Source: an uncultured Halocynthiibacter sp. (GTDB taxonomy: Bacteria > Pseudomonadota > Alphaproteobacteria > Rhodobacterales > Rhodobacteraceae). From it: 64,000 nucleotides of DNA. Below are positions 55,207 to 63,079 of this stretch, one piece after another. The stretch lies in assembly GCA_947503035.1 (NCBI GenBank), contig CANNCD010000001.1:1481216-1545215 (forward strand), given 5' to 3'. Made by a program: the position numbers and the translations under genes. Below the pieces are notes generated by a model. That model was not told where the DNA came from and searched no databases. It saw only the letters and a program-made list of their open reading frames with translations. Numbering within the stretch: position 1 is the first letter of the stretch; each line of letters opens with the position of its first letter.

Positions 55207-56225
55207 CTAGCCATAGTCTAGATAGTCGGGATCGTGCTTCCGCTCGTTGGCCGCCCGCCACGCCGCCAATCGTGCCTCGTAGCTAGCCGTCTTTACGAGT
55301 TGCGCTGGGTGCACATGTTTGCCGTCATAGACTGGGTCATGGCATCGCCTCCCGTGCGTCACGGTGGTCTTGAACGGCGTTCCGAGGATCCGGCTCGTCG
55401 CGGCGTCCATCTGGGCTTGAAGAAAATCCTGATGCTGCTGATCCACGATGAAGCTGTCATGGATGCACAGGACCGGAATGCCCGCCGCCGTCATCATGTC
55501 AATCACCGCTCGCGCCACCTCGCTGTCACGCCACATCAAACGGATCCCCTCATCCGCGAACATACAGTCCGTCAGCTGCGGATGCATCTCGGTGAACTTA
55601 TCCACCGCCGCCTGCAACTCGATGTTGGTCAGGGTTGCCTCCGGCGCGCCTTTGCCGAAGCCGTCCCTGAACGCGCTGAATGCCGCGCTGGCGCTCTTGG
55701 CGTTGATGGCCGTCAGCACCAGCTTTTTCATCGCACCCCGTTGATCTTCGACCGCCGCCGGAAACGGAGGCTCGGCCAGCGTGTAGGGATCACCGGTCAG
55801 CTGAACACCCCGCTCAAACGAGAGGATCGTCACGTGCAGCCCTTTGAAGTCGATCTCCACCGTGGGTTGGTCGTTGATGTGTATCTGCTGTCGGATCTCC
55901 TTTGACATCATCTGCCACCAGCCGCCGTAGAAGCGACCATTCCGCTCCCAGCTTGCGCGACTGAAGACACGGCGCACCGCATACTGTTTGCCGCCGACGG
56001 CGACACGCTGCACCTGCCTCGCACGTGAGCCATCCGTGAGCGGGTGCTCGACGAAAGGAACACAAGCGTCGGCACATAGATGAACGAGGACCACAGCAGA
56101 GAGTTGTAGGCCAGCAAGGCGTCTCGCAGCGCGTGGCTCTCTTCGGTATCCTCGTAGTCAAGTTTCTTGTTGTCGTCATCGCGCAGAATTATCAGCTCCT
56201 GACGTTGAGGCTCCTCAAGCTCAGT
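55207..56225 (-). pseudogene. Frameshifted, 5'-truncated gene for a single-subunit polymerase-like protein
   Basis: The main open frame (56094-55207, 295 codons) carries what look like palm motifs of T7 RNA polymerase/family A polymerases: motif A EIDFKGLH (D82), motif B RGAMKKLVLTAINA (R119, K123, with N131 where Tyr is usual) and motif C CIHDSF (H212-D213). Before it, RVFSRASWERNGRFYGGWWQ looks conserved. Another frame upstream (56225-56050) continues the protein with LDYEDTEESHALRDALLAYNSLLW, so a frameshift lies near 56050-56065. A TGA at 56226-56228 cuts off the rest. I infer a decayed mobile-element gene. Confidence 0.6.
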
Positions 56226-56490
56226 TCAATCAGCGCGAGGCCGCGGGACTTATGGACTAACTTTGGCTCAGTACAAGACGAGATTAAGTGATGTTTCTCG
56301 GTGTCCAACGTAGCCCCTTCTTTTCAAGTAACCTAGAGCGCACACCACCCCGTACTTGATGCGGGGGAGATTTATGGCTCAGCATTAGACACTGTTCTGT
56401 ATCATTTCATATAGCATTTTGTTGACCCTTCGCCTCTTCTCAGAGACAATGGTGGGCATAAACTTTTGGTGTCTAATTTGAGGTCCAATC

Positions 56491-57231
56491 ATGCCACGCC
56501 TTCCCTTTATTGCGACCGCTTTTTCGCTCGCATACTTGTCTCCTCTACATGCTGAGGAACTCACTCCAAGAGAAGCCTTCGTAGAAGCCAATATTCTGTC
56601 CATTTATTATCACGAACTTGGCCATGCGATTATCGACCTGATGGAAGTCCCCATGTTCGGCCAAGAAGAAGACGCTGCCGACGTTCTGTCGGTCCTGTTG
56701 ATCAATTGGCTGTTTGATGAGGAAACAGCCGTATCAATAGCTTATGATGCAGCGTTTGGATACATCAACGACCCTGAAGGGGTGAACGAAGTCCAATACT
56801 GGGATCTGCACGGCCCCGATGAGCAACGCTACTATAACCATGTCTGCATATTTTACGGTGCAAACCCCGATGAACGCGAAGACATCGCAGAAGAACTTGG
56901 CCTGCCCGACGACCGCGCCGATTGGTGCCACGTCGAATATGAGCAGGCCGAGAACAGCTGGGGCATGATTTTTGATGAAATGGACGAACATGTCGAAGGC
57001 GTCCCAATGGTGTTCGTCCCAGGGGATGATGCGGATGTGGTGAATCGGATCCTTGAGAACGAAGTTGCCAATATAAATTCGGTGGTGAAACTGCCTGATG
57101 AGGTAACCGTAAAGGTCGAGGCCTGCGACGAGGCGAACGCCTTTTATGACCCATCGGATATCTCAATCACCTTCTGCACAGAATTCATAGCGCATCTCGA
57201 AGACCTATATGACCAAACGGGTGAGAACTAA
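56491..57231 (+). CDS. DUF4344-family secreted putative metallopeptidase
   Basis: A 246-residue exported protein. The signal peptide (PRLPFIATAFSLAYLSPLHA) is cut after residue 21. The zinc motif H41-E-L-G-H45 is present, followed by GQEEDAADVLS (E59/E60), the likely third ligand region. This pair of motifs and the length fit DUF4344 proteins, which are annotated as putative metallopeptidases without a known substrate. Several Cys may form disulfides. It is the only intact, clearly exported enzyme of the left island half. Confidence 0.85.
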   Translation: MPRLPFIATAFSLAYLSPLHAEELTPREAFVEANILSIYYHELGHAIIDLMEVPMFGQEEDAADVLSVLLINWLFDEETAVSIAYDAAFGYINDPEGVNEVQYWDLHGPDEQRYYNHVCIFYGANPDEREDIAEELGLPDDRADWCHVEYEQAENSWGMIFDEMDEHVEGVPMVFVPGDDADVVNRILENEVANINSVVKLPDEVTVKVEACDEANAFYDPSDISITFCTEFIAHLEDLYDQTGEN

Positions 57232-57320
57232 GCACAAATGATACGCGTTATTATGACAGGTAACCGGAGTGGCGCGTGGGGCCCAATAGCCCTTGGTGTT
57301 CCACAGCAAGAGTCAACAGA

Positions 57321-57778
57321 ATGAGCTGGCTTTCACGCCAGGCCGAAACGATCGAGGCTGCTGCCGCAACTCTGACGGCTCTGGTCGCAGTTGCCGCTTT
57401 GATTGGTGTCAAATTCCAGTTGGATGAAACGGAACGACTGCAAAAGGCCCAATCCGCGCGAGAAACCTATCGTGCGCACCTTGCACTTGCGGCGCCTCCC
57501 CAAACTTTGCGCAGCCCACGGATACCTGTCAGTTGATCCAGTCCGATCAAGGCGGCGCGTACAGGGCATTCGTTGATCATCTTCCGTATTCTGCCGAGCA
57601 AATGTTGGAAGTGAGTGATGGATGGGAAGATACGTTCCTGAAGGAACTCGCTGTCCACAGCGACTATATCTGTTCCGTAGATGGACCTGTAGGCGAGACC
57701 GAAGACACGCTTCGCCTGATTGCTCGCTTCAATATCTTAAGCTACCCAAGTACGCCGGTCTGTTCAGGAAGCCAATAA
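57321..57778 (+). pseudogene. Membrane-anchored hypothetical gene broken by a frameshift
   Basis: Frame 1 from 57321 gives MSWLSRQAETIEAAAATL, a membrane helix (ALVAVAALIGVKFQL) and a short helix with ERLQKAQSARETYRAHLALAA. Between about 57487 and 57505 the sense moves to another frame, which continues PNFAQPTDTCQLIQSD and ends with VDHLPYSAEQMLEVSDGWEDTF to 57778. Joined, the pieces look like a one-helix membrane protein with a roughly 90-residue soluble tail seen as hypothetical in many Proteobacteria (from memory). Function is unknown. Confidence 0.65.
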
Positions 57779-57814
57779 GCGATAAAGTGGCTACAATTAA
57801 CTGCGGTACCGCGC

Positions 57815-58040
57815 GCGGCGGTAGGCCTGCGCCAGCTGGTGTTACACGGCACACGCAAATGGTTCATCACGCAACGCGAACGCCCCGGCGTGCCTGAACA
57901 CTTCACGGCGTCTTTGGTGGGGCACAAATCCGCGCGGTCGGGCAACGGCATGACCTACGCCATCTACTCGGGTGGGATCGGCGACAACCATAAGCGTGAG
58001 ATCATCGATCAGATCCGCCGGCCCCAACAACTTCTCTCCC
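57815..58040 (+). pseudogene. 3' fragment of a second tyrosine recombinase gene
   Basis: The last 60 or so codons of an integrase: HGTRKWFITQ, LVGHKSARSGNGMTYAIYSGG, RPQQ, closely like residues 345-411 of the intact integrase at 59461-60696. Upstream sequence is unrelated, so the rest was lost. The natural TAA is changed and the frame reads on. Homology with the intact copy continues into the 3' non-coding part. Confidence 0.85.
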
Positions 58041-58098
58041 TCCGGCCGTGCGCGGGTCGGGGGGAGCCCACCCTTCTTGCTTTTTTATCGCCACGGAG
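57815..58098 (+). repeat. Direct repeat of integrase 3' end and terminator, copy 1 (copy 2 at 60481-60765)
   Basis: About 285 bases covering the integrase C-terminus and the following T-rich terminator (ending TTTTTTATCGCCAC) occur twice, in the same orientation, 2.67 kb apart. They differ at scattered sites. Confidence 0.85.
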
Positions 58099-58371
58099 AG
58101 GAGCGCTGCGAGCAACTAGGGGCTCTGTTACCGTAGCGCAACCTTGCTCAACTGCAGGGGTGCGCTTGAGCGACTATTGCTTCCAATATTGAAACCTTAA
58201 ACTGAACCCACTGACCCACACCCCTATTTTCTCATGGTTACGAACAGAAGGGTATCGAAATACGACTGCCATGGACGTTTCGAAACGTGGCTTGCCGCTC
58301 ACCACGAAGTCCACTATTTTTGCGGTGAGTGATTTATAGAAAACTAGAGAAGTTTAATAAGGTATTGATCT

Positions 58372-58887
58372 ATAGCGAAGCTTTTAAAAATCGTCACTTT
58401 TGCCTTGGCGTGTGCTCTATCGTCGCCCGTTCACGCTGAGGATTTTCATTACGACAACAACATGCTCTATGTTGAAAGTCAGCTTAACAGAGGCGGGCAT
58501 TATGAACGCGGTACAGTTCAGCCAGGCGGCACGCCAGCCCTATATGGACATAGCAATTATTCGATATACACGTATTAAATTCGTGTTTTCTTTCGCGATT
58601 GCACCGTCGGTGTCGGCTGCAATGGCCTAGAGCTGCGCGCAAGTTTCGACCCTAAAAATTTCACACATAACGCAGAGCGCCTAACTGCTTTTAGTCAGGC
58701 CTATAAAGCTGTTGTCTTTGTCGATCAAAAAGGGCTTCTACGTGTGTCACGTAGTGTATCATTAGAAGAACACGTATCGCAACGTGATATAAAAACTGCG
58801 ATACGCGACTACCTTCGCTTACTTGGGCATGCCAACGAAGAGCTCTTATTGCCCAACATCCGGCGTGAAGACTCCAAAGCACATTGA
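58372..58887 (+). pseudogene. YbjN-like secreted protein gene with lost start codon and in-frame stop
   Basis: One frame of 172 codons reads through with a single TAA at 58576-58578. Its first codon is ATA (58372), probably a lost ATG, followed by AKLLKIVTFALACALSSPVHA, a good signal peptide. The mature part has HYDNNMLYVESQLNRGG, then after the stop RVFFRDCTVGVGCNGLELRASFDP and FVDQKGLLRVSRSVSLEEHVS, which resembles the YbjN-type sensory fold (F-x-D-C then L-x-F-R-A). The family call is by pattern only. A low-GC mix and both lesions point to decay. Confidence 0.6.
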
Positions 58888-59123
58888 AGGCGTGTCAGGC
58901 TGACCAACGGCTGGCTGTCTCGTCTCGAACCGGCGATGTGTTTTCCAAGGACAACGTCTAGGGAAAACGGCTTGTTGGAGCTCGGTTGATTGTCGTTAGC
59001 AGAGACTAGACCCGCAGCGAACGGCCCCTTGCCGCCCACACCCTACCACTCCCAAACCTCGGTTTTCGACGCATCTAAATCGAAAGAACTGTCTCTCTCT
59101 TTTTGATTTAGGAGCAAACACAC

Positions 59124-59273
59124 ATGTCTATCGTAACAACTCTAGGTGCCCTCGCGGGTGCCTTTTTTAATGGCTGGACCGCAGCCAAAGTCGGGCGCAA
59201 AACCAAGCGCGGTGGCTGGGAGGACCTCGCCGCCATCCTCGCCATTCTGGTCACGCGGGGGCTCCACAAATGA
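59124..59273 (+). CDS. Small protein, first gene of the integrase operon
   Basis: A 49-residue product, MSIVTTLGALAGAFFNGW and onward to VTRGLHK. The N-terminal half is a possible membrane helix, followed by a basic stretch (KVGRKTKRGG) and a second hydrophobic stretch. The ATG at 59124 has AGGAG 10 bases upstream. Its TGA overlaps the next ATG (ATGA at 59270-59273). The function is unknown; the tight linkage suggests a role with the recombinase. Confidence 0.65.
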   Translation: MSIVTTLGALAGAFFNGWTAAKVGRKTKRGGWEDLAAILAILVTRGLHK

Positions 59274-59464
59274 GCATCGTCCCCAGCACCCTTCGCGTCG
59301 GGTCAGTCGTGCGTCTCGCCCCGCTGGACGACCTCCCCCGCCACCTGTTCAAGGTCCACAGCATCCACGACGGCTTCGTCACCGGAGTGGCCCTCACCGG
59401 TCCTCTGCGTGACACCTACGGCGAGCCTGAGACCGACCTGATCGAGGAGGTGGTCACCCCATGA
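59270..59464 (+). CDS. Small protein, second gene of the integrase operon
   Basis: A 64-residue, beta-rich acidic protein, with TLRVGSVVRLAPLDDLP and a middle VHSIHDGFVTGVALTGPL, that could form a small SH3-like barrel. It overlaps the upstream and downstream genes by 4 bases each. No family recognised. It could be a recombination directionality factor by position, but it has no clear helix-turn-helix, so this is open. Confidence 0.65.
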   Translation: MSIVPSTLRVGSVVRLAPLDDLPRHLFKVHSIHDGFVTGVALTGPLRDTYGEPETDLIEEVVTP

Positions 59465-60696
59465 AGTACGCCACTCTGAAGCAGAACACATGGATCTACC
59501 GGCGGCACTACCCCAGCGACGTCAAGGCCATCCTCGGCACCGCCGCTCTCAAGCAGTCCCTGAAGACCGGCGACGTCAAGGTGGCGCAGGAACGCGTCGC
59601 CGAGATCAACGTCCGCTTCGACGAGACCGTCAGGCGGATCAGGGCGGGGCTGGACGCGCCGACGGAACGCCCGAACTGGAGCAAGGAAATGGCCGCCACC
59701 GTCAGGGCCATTGACTGGTCGCCGGTGCCCTTTGCCGACCTTCGCAAATCCCCGTCGGTTGGCGTGCTGGGCGAGGCGTATCTTAGCCTGAAGGAGGATA
59801 CCCTTGAACCCAGCAGCTACAAGGCCGTTCGATACTCGGTCGGGTTGTTCATCTCGCGGCACGGGGACACGCAGGTGGGGGCCATTGACCGGCAGGACGG
59901 CAAGGCGTTCTTGCGCGACATCGCAGGCCTGTCGGCGTCACTGGGCAAGTCCTATCGCCATCACCGTTGGTCGTTGGACGCGCTGCTGTCGGCCTCGGTT
60001 GGGCAGGACGACCCGATCACCGTGGTGACGCAAAAACGGATTTGGTCCTTCGTGAAGGGGTTCATGGAGTGGGTCCTGCAGGAGGGGCACATCGAGGTGA
60101 ACCCGTTCCGCTCGGTGCGGTTTGAGGGCAAGGGCGGCTACAGGTCCTACGCCGTGCCGACGGACGCAGAGGTGGCGTTGCTGTTGGCACAGGCCCGCGA
60201 TCCTGACGTGGCGGCCCTGTTGCGGTTGTGTTTGTTGACGGGGATGCGCCTTGGCGAGGCCTGCGGTCTGACGCGCGGTGACATCGTCGCCAAGGGCAAT
60301 CTTGGGCTCTTCGCCCTGATCCGCCCCAACGCGGTTCGGGGCCTGAAGACGCAGGCCGCCGAGCGTGAGGTGCCCCTCCACGGAGCCCTGAGTGAGGTCT
60401 TGGCCCAGTTGCCGATGTCGGGTCCCTTGTTCCCCAACCTGACGGTCAACACCGTGACCAAGCGCTTTGCGGTCCTGCGCACGGCGGTGGGGCTGGATCA
60501 CTTGGTGTTCCACGGGACGCGCAAGTGGTTCATCACGCAATGCGAACGGACGGGCGTCCCCGAACACTTCACCGCGTCTTTGGTGGGGCACAAGTCGGCG
60601 CGGTCGGGCAACGGCATGACCTACGCCATCTACTCGGGCGGGATCGGCGACGACCAGAAACGCGACATCATCGATCAGATCCGCCTACCCCAGTAA
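59461..60696 (+). CDS. Site-specific tyrosine recombinase (integrase)
   Basis: A 411-residue integrase. The N-terminal region (KQNTWIYRRHYPSDV, AALKQSLKTGD) is of the DUF6538/arm-binding type, the core-binding domain spans about 95-200, and the catalytic domain about 215-405. Catalytic residues are the Arg in TGMRLGEA, His-x-x-Arg in HGTRKWF, the His in LVGHKS and the Tyr nucleophile in TYAIYSGG. It is the third gene in an ATGA-coupled operon. It is intact and is the likely driver of the island; a broken sister copy lies at 57815. Confidence 0.93.
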   Translation: MKYATLKQNTWIYRRHYPSDVKAILGTAALKQSLKTGDVKVAQERVAEINVRFDETVRRIRAGLDAPTERPNWSKEMAATVRAIDWSPVPFADLRKSPSVGVLGEAYLSLKEDTLEPSSYKAVRYSVGLFISRHGDTQVGAIDRQDGKAFLRDIAGLSASLGKSYRHHRWSLDALLSASVGQDDPITVVTQKRIWSFVKGFMEWVLQEGHIEVNPFRSVRFEGKGGYRSYAVPTDAEVALLLAQARDPDVAALLRLCLLTGMRLGEACGLTRGDIVAKGNLGLFALIRPNAVRGLKTQAAEREVPLHGALSEVLAQLPMSGPLFPNLTVNTVTKRFAVLRTAVGLDHLVFHGTRKWFITQCERTGVPEHFTASLVGHKSARSGNGMTYAIYSGGIGDDQKRDIIDQIRLPQ

Positions 60697-60765
60697 CCTC
60701 TCTCCCTCCGGCCCTGTGCGGGTCGGGGGGATCCCACCCTTCTTGCTTTTTTATCGCCACAGAGT
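60481..60765 (+). repeat. Direct repeat of integrase 3' end and terminator, copy 2
   Basis: Partner of 57815-58098; here it is the functional 3' end of the intact integrase gene and its terminator. Confidence 0.85.
60708..60752 (+). terminator. Probable terminator of the integrase operon
   Basis: A 7-bp stem (CCGGCCC/GGGTCGG, 60708-60726, one wobble pair) is followed about 20 bases later by six T bases (60747-60752). The same structure is kept in the copy near 58030-58086. Confidence 0.55.
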
Positions 60766-60971
60766 GGGACGATGATATTGGGATCAAGGCGTTGGATGGG
60801 GAAGGCTATGCGGCAGGGTGGAGCTGCGCCCAGCGTGACAGACTGTGGCTCTCTGGGCAGGCGGGGCGCAACACGGCCCCACAAACGGCCCCAAGGTTGC
60901 TCGGTGGCGACAGAACCACCATCAAAACAACGCCGGTCAAGGTCTCGGTAGGCCCCTGACTACGGGCTGCA

Positions 60972-61124
60972 GGGAAATAGACACGAGTAATGGGATACCC
61001 CCTGCTCTCCTCCCTAGATGAAGGAAGGAATGGAAGAACAACTACTCCCTAGCTTCCTAACTCTCCTCATCTCTCAATCTACTCCACCAGTCACCGAGCC
61101 TCCCATTACTCGTGTCTATTGCCC
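60972..61124. repeat. Long inverted repeat, arms 60972-60994 and 61102-61124
   Basis: The 23-base arms match at 22 positions and enclose 107 bases. The left arm is also the start of the direct repeat shared with 55140-55204, so this sequence exists three times in the island. Confidence 0.85.
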
Positions 61125-61240
61125 ACATCGCAAAGGAAGGTGGCACCGACGATCAGAGTGAAGGAATGTAGAGGCGCGTGTTCCCCACACCGCAATGGCG
61201 GTCATTGTGCTTTCGGACGGAACGGACCTTGACGTTCATC

Positions 61241-61280
61241 GCAGCGAATGGCTGGTATGAGCCCAATGCGACCAATGCTG
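61241..61280 (+). repeat. Degenerate direct repeat, left copy (right copy 62251-62290)
   Basis: Forty bases starting GCAGCGAATG match 62251-62290 at 32 positions without gaps; the copies are 1010 bases apart and bracket the two-gene unit 61419-62151. A partial third copy is at 62903-62922. Confidence 0.75.
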
Positions 61281-61418
61281 CAATGCGCACGAATGGCCGA
61301 ATTTTATGTGAGATGCCTGAGAGGCTATGTGAATAATATGACATTTATTATCTAATATACTTGATTAATATTATACTAGTATATAAGTATTCTGCATATG
61401 AAAGATAGGAGAGGCCTA

Positions 61419-61745
61419 ATGGAAGTATTGATGCTCAACACCGGCGATGATCCGAAGCAACTACGCAGGCAGGCATACAGTGGCAGCTGGTCCCTAAAAG
61501 CCACTCGGGCGATTGCGTGTGACTATGTCGTGATATGCCAAATTGGAACAGGAAAAGCTGTTTTGGTCGCCGAACTGCGCGGCATAATGAAGGCCGGAAA
61601 TCGAAAGTTTGATGTGCATTTTGGAGAAACAGCCCTGGTTGAGTTCCAAGACATTTGGACGCGAAAGTCTCAGAATCCAGTCGGCTATACTAATGCTTCC
61701 GACTTGCCATTTGATCCCACCAAAATCGAGTGGGATAACCGCTAG
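61419..61745 (+). CDS. Hypothetical protein, first of a two-gene unit
   Basis: A 108-residue soluble protein, MEVLMLNTGDDPKQLRRQAY and onward. The ATG at 61419 has AGGAGAGG 5 bases upstream; an in-frame ATG at 61398 is less likely. The run of beta strands (YVVICQIGTGKAVLVAELRGI, then a Trp near the end) recalls small PUA/ASCH/EVE-type folds that bind modified nucleotides, but I do not recognise the family. It lies 55 bases before a similar-sized gene and has lower GC than the core genome. Confidence 0.65.
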   Translation: MEVLMLNTGDDPKQLRRQAYSGSWSLKATRAIACDYVVICQIGTGKAVLVAELRGIMKAGNRKFDVHFGETALVEFQDIWTRKSQNPVGYTNASDLPFDPTKIEWDNR

Positions 61746-61800
61746 ATTATCTTCTCGAAGACTAACACTAACCCGCCAAGTTTACGAAAGGAAAACAAAA

Positions 61801-62151
61801 ATGGGAAAAGCACTACACGTAATTTGCAAAGCTCGAACTGGGGGAAAAGCCGGGCGCGAAGGCGTTGATTTAGTGGACAACAAGCGGATGCTCTTCACTA
61901 GCGATGCTTGGGTGAAAAAGGGCTGGACACCAGAGACAATCGTAGGTGCGATTCTCTACATGCATCAAACCCAAGACGAACCGAGCGCGTTTGGCGGTGA
62001 GATATTGGCATGCGAGCTGATTTCACCGAAAACCGCAGATCAGCCAAATGATCGGTATCAGTTTACACTCTCGGCAATGCACGAAGGCCGCGGCGTCAAG
62101 TGGCGTGGTAACCGCGGACCAACTGAACAAGGTGGACTGATTGAGGTTTGA
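61801..62151 (+). CDS. Hypothetical protein, second of a two-gene unit
   Basis: A 116-residue soluble, mostly beta protein, opening MGKALHVICKARTGGKAGREG and closing RGVKWRGNRGPTEQGGLIEV. AAAGGAAAAC precedes the ATG. Trp, Gly and Arg are frequent at the C-terminus. Family is not recognised. It shares length and composition with the gene before it, so the two may act together, as in small defence or toxin-antitoxin pairs; no catalytic motif supports this directly. Confidence 0.65.
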   Translation: MGKALHVICKARTGGKAGREGVDLVDNKRMLFTSDAWVKKGWTPETIVGAILYMHQTQDEPSAFGGEILACELISPKTADQPNDRYQFTLSAMHEGRGVKWRGNRGPTEQGGLIEV

Positions 62152-62250
62152 AAAAACTCCTCACTACGGTTTTGAGCGTTTCCACATCCTTGGGTTATTT
62201 GGAAAACAACGGTCTGCGCTTGACCTGCAAAGCAGACCTTGGCACAAATT

Positions 62251-62290
62251 GCAGCGAATGACAGGTTCGAGCCCAATCAAACCGATGCTG
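62251..62290 (+). repeat. Degenerate direct repeat, right copy
   Basis: Partner of 61241-61280 (32 of 40 bases equal). It starts 100 bases after the second gene of the unit. Confidence 0.75.
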
Positions 62291-62373
62291 CGCACTGCAT
62301 TGATGTCTGCTATAGACAGATTGATCTGCCTGTCGCGAGCAAAAGTTAAGAACGTTTAAGGGACCTGCTACGG

Positions 62374-62814
62374 ATGCTGAAGTTATTCAAAAATTTCAAA
62401 TACATACTTCTAATGACTATTGTCGGATGCGACACGGTCGGCCCTCTGCAAAACATCGCGCCCTTTCCTGATCGCCCAACTGAGATCTATACATTTCAAT
62501 ACACTGCCGTACGCGTCTCGGGCGTCGTTTGGGGATTTGAGCGTGACGGCAGCCCCATTATTTATGGTGGTCCTGTCGGGCTGATTTATGAAAACAGTAT
62601 AGTGCCTGCTATTATGATATCCGGGACAGGCATAGACCTTCTGACTGCCTCTGATGTGACTAACACAAACCCCGAACAAATTAATGCTTTTGCGAGGGCA
62701 GCGGTTACGTTTTGCGCCAATGAGAGCTTTACTGTTCGAGGAAGTGGCGCTGTTAACATTTACACGGATCAAGGTGCGTTATACCTCGTCGACTTCTGTG
62801 TTCCCGAAACCTGA
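62374..62814 (+). CDS. Small lipoprotein of unknown function
   Basis: A 146-residue product with a lipoprotein signal: basic start (MLKLFKNFK), hydrophobic core (YILLMTIVG) and a lipobox Cys at residue 19 (VGCDTVG). The mature part has two further Cys (CANESF, FCVPET) that may pair. No family recognised. Start codon ATG at 62374 has only a weak ribosome site. It stands alone between the repeat at 62290 and the island's right end. Confidence 0.6.
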   Translation: MLKLFKNFKYILLMTIVGCDTVGPLQNIAPFPDRPTEIYTFQYTAVRVSGVVWGFERDGSPIIYGGPVGLIYENSIVPAIMISGTGIDLLTASDVTNTNPEQINAFARAAVTFCANESFTVRGSGAVNIYTDQGALYLVDFCVPET

Positions 62815-63079
62815 ATATTGCGGCTTCCTGAGTAAGAGCCGCCGCTTGCCTAAAATCAACCAAGGTCGGGAAAGTCCCGCATGGCAGAAGTTAGTGTAGG
62901 TTGCGGCGAATGTCCGGTTTCCAACAACACAGACACCTGAACCGCGACCCCGAACGAAGCATCCCCCCCGTCCTGACCGGCAACCTCACACGACCACAAC
63001 AAAACCGTGGGGCCACAGTTGGGGCCGAAAGGGGCCGCGTGGTGTGGCGGTGTCGTTATTCACATGCGCGGAAAGGTCA
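62815..63079. other. Non-coding right end of the island, next to tRNA-Trp
   Basis: I see no gene. It carries a partial GCGGCGAATG repeat (62903), the GTTTCCAACAACACAGACAC match to 54869, and a GTGGGGCCACAGTTGGGGCC segment (63008-63027) related to the left-end one at 55062. The short open frame across it is built from this repeat and is unlikely to be coding. Confidence 0.5.

Larger units (their letters stand above)
60766..61418. other. Non-coding region rich in repeats after the integrase
   Basis: I see no gene. Contents are the inverted GGCCCCACAAACGGCCCCAAGG segment at 60880-60900, the inverted repeat at 60972-61124, a degenerate direct repeat at 61241-61280 and a very AT-rich stretch (61320-61400) just before the next gene, which could be its promoter. 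Base composition drops sharply after 61320. This may hold the attP-like site of the element. Confidence 0.5.

Noticed and set aside
58400..58630. Plus-strand frame MPWRVLYRRPF
   Set aside because: It is the wrong frame of the YbjN-like pseudogene, whose signal peptide and body read in another frame.
58809..59039. Minus-strand frame with SANDNQPSSNKPFSL
   Set aside because: Its N-terminal half might be a real small protein divergent from the integrase operon, but it lacks a good start and overlaps the YbjN-like pseudogene; evidence is too weak.
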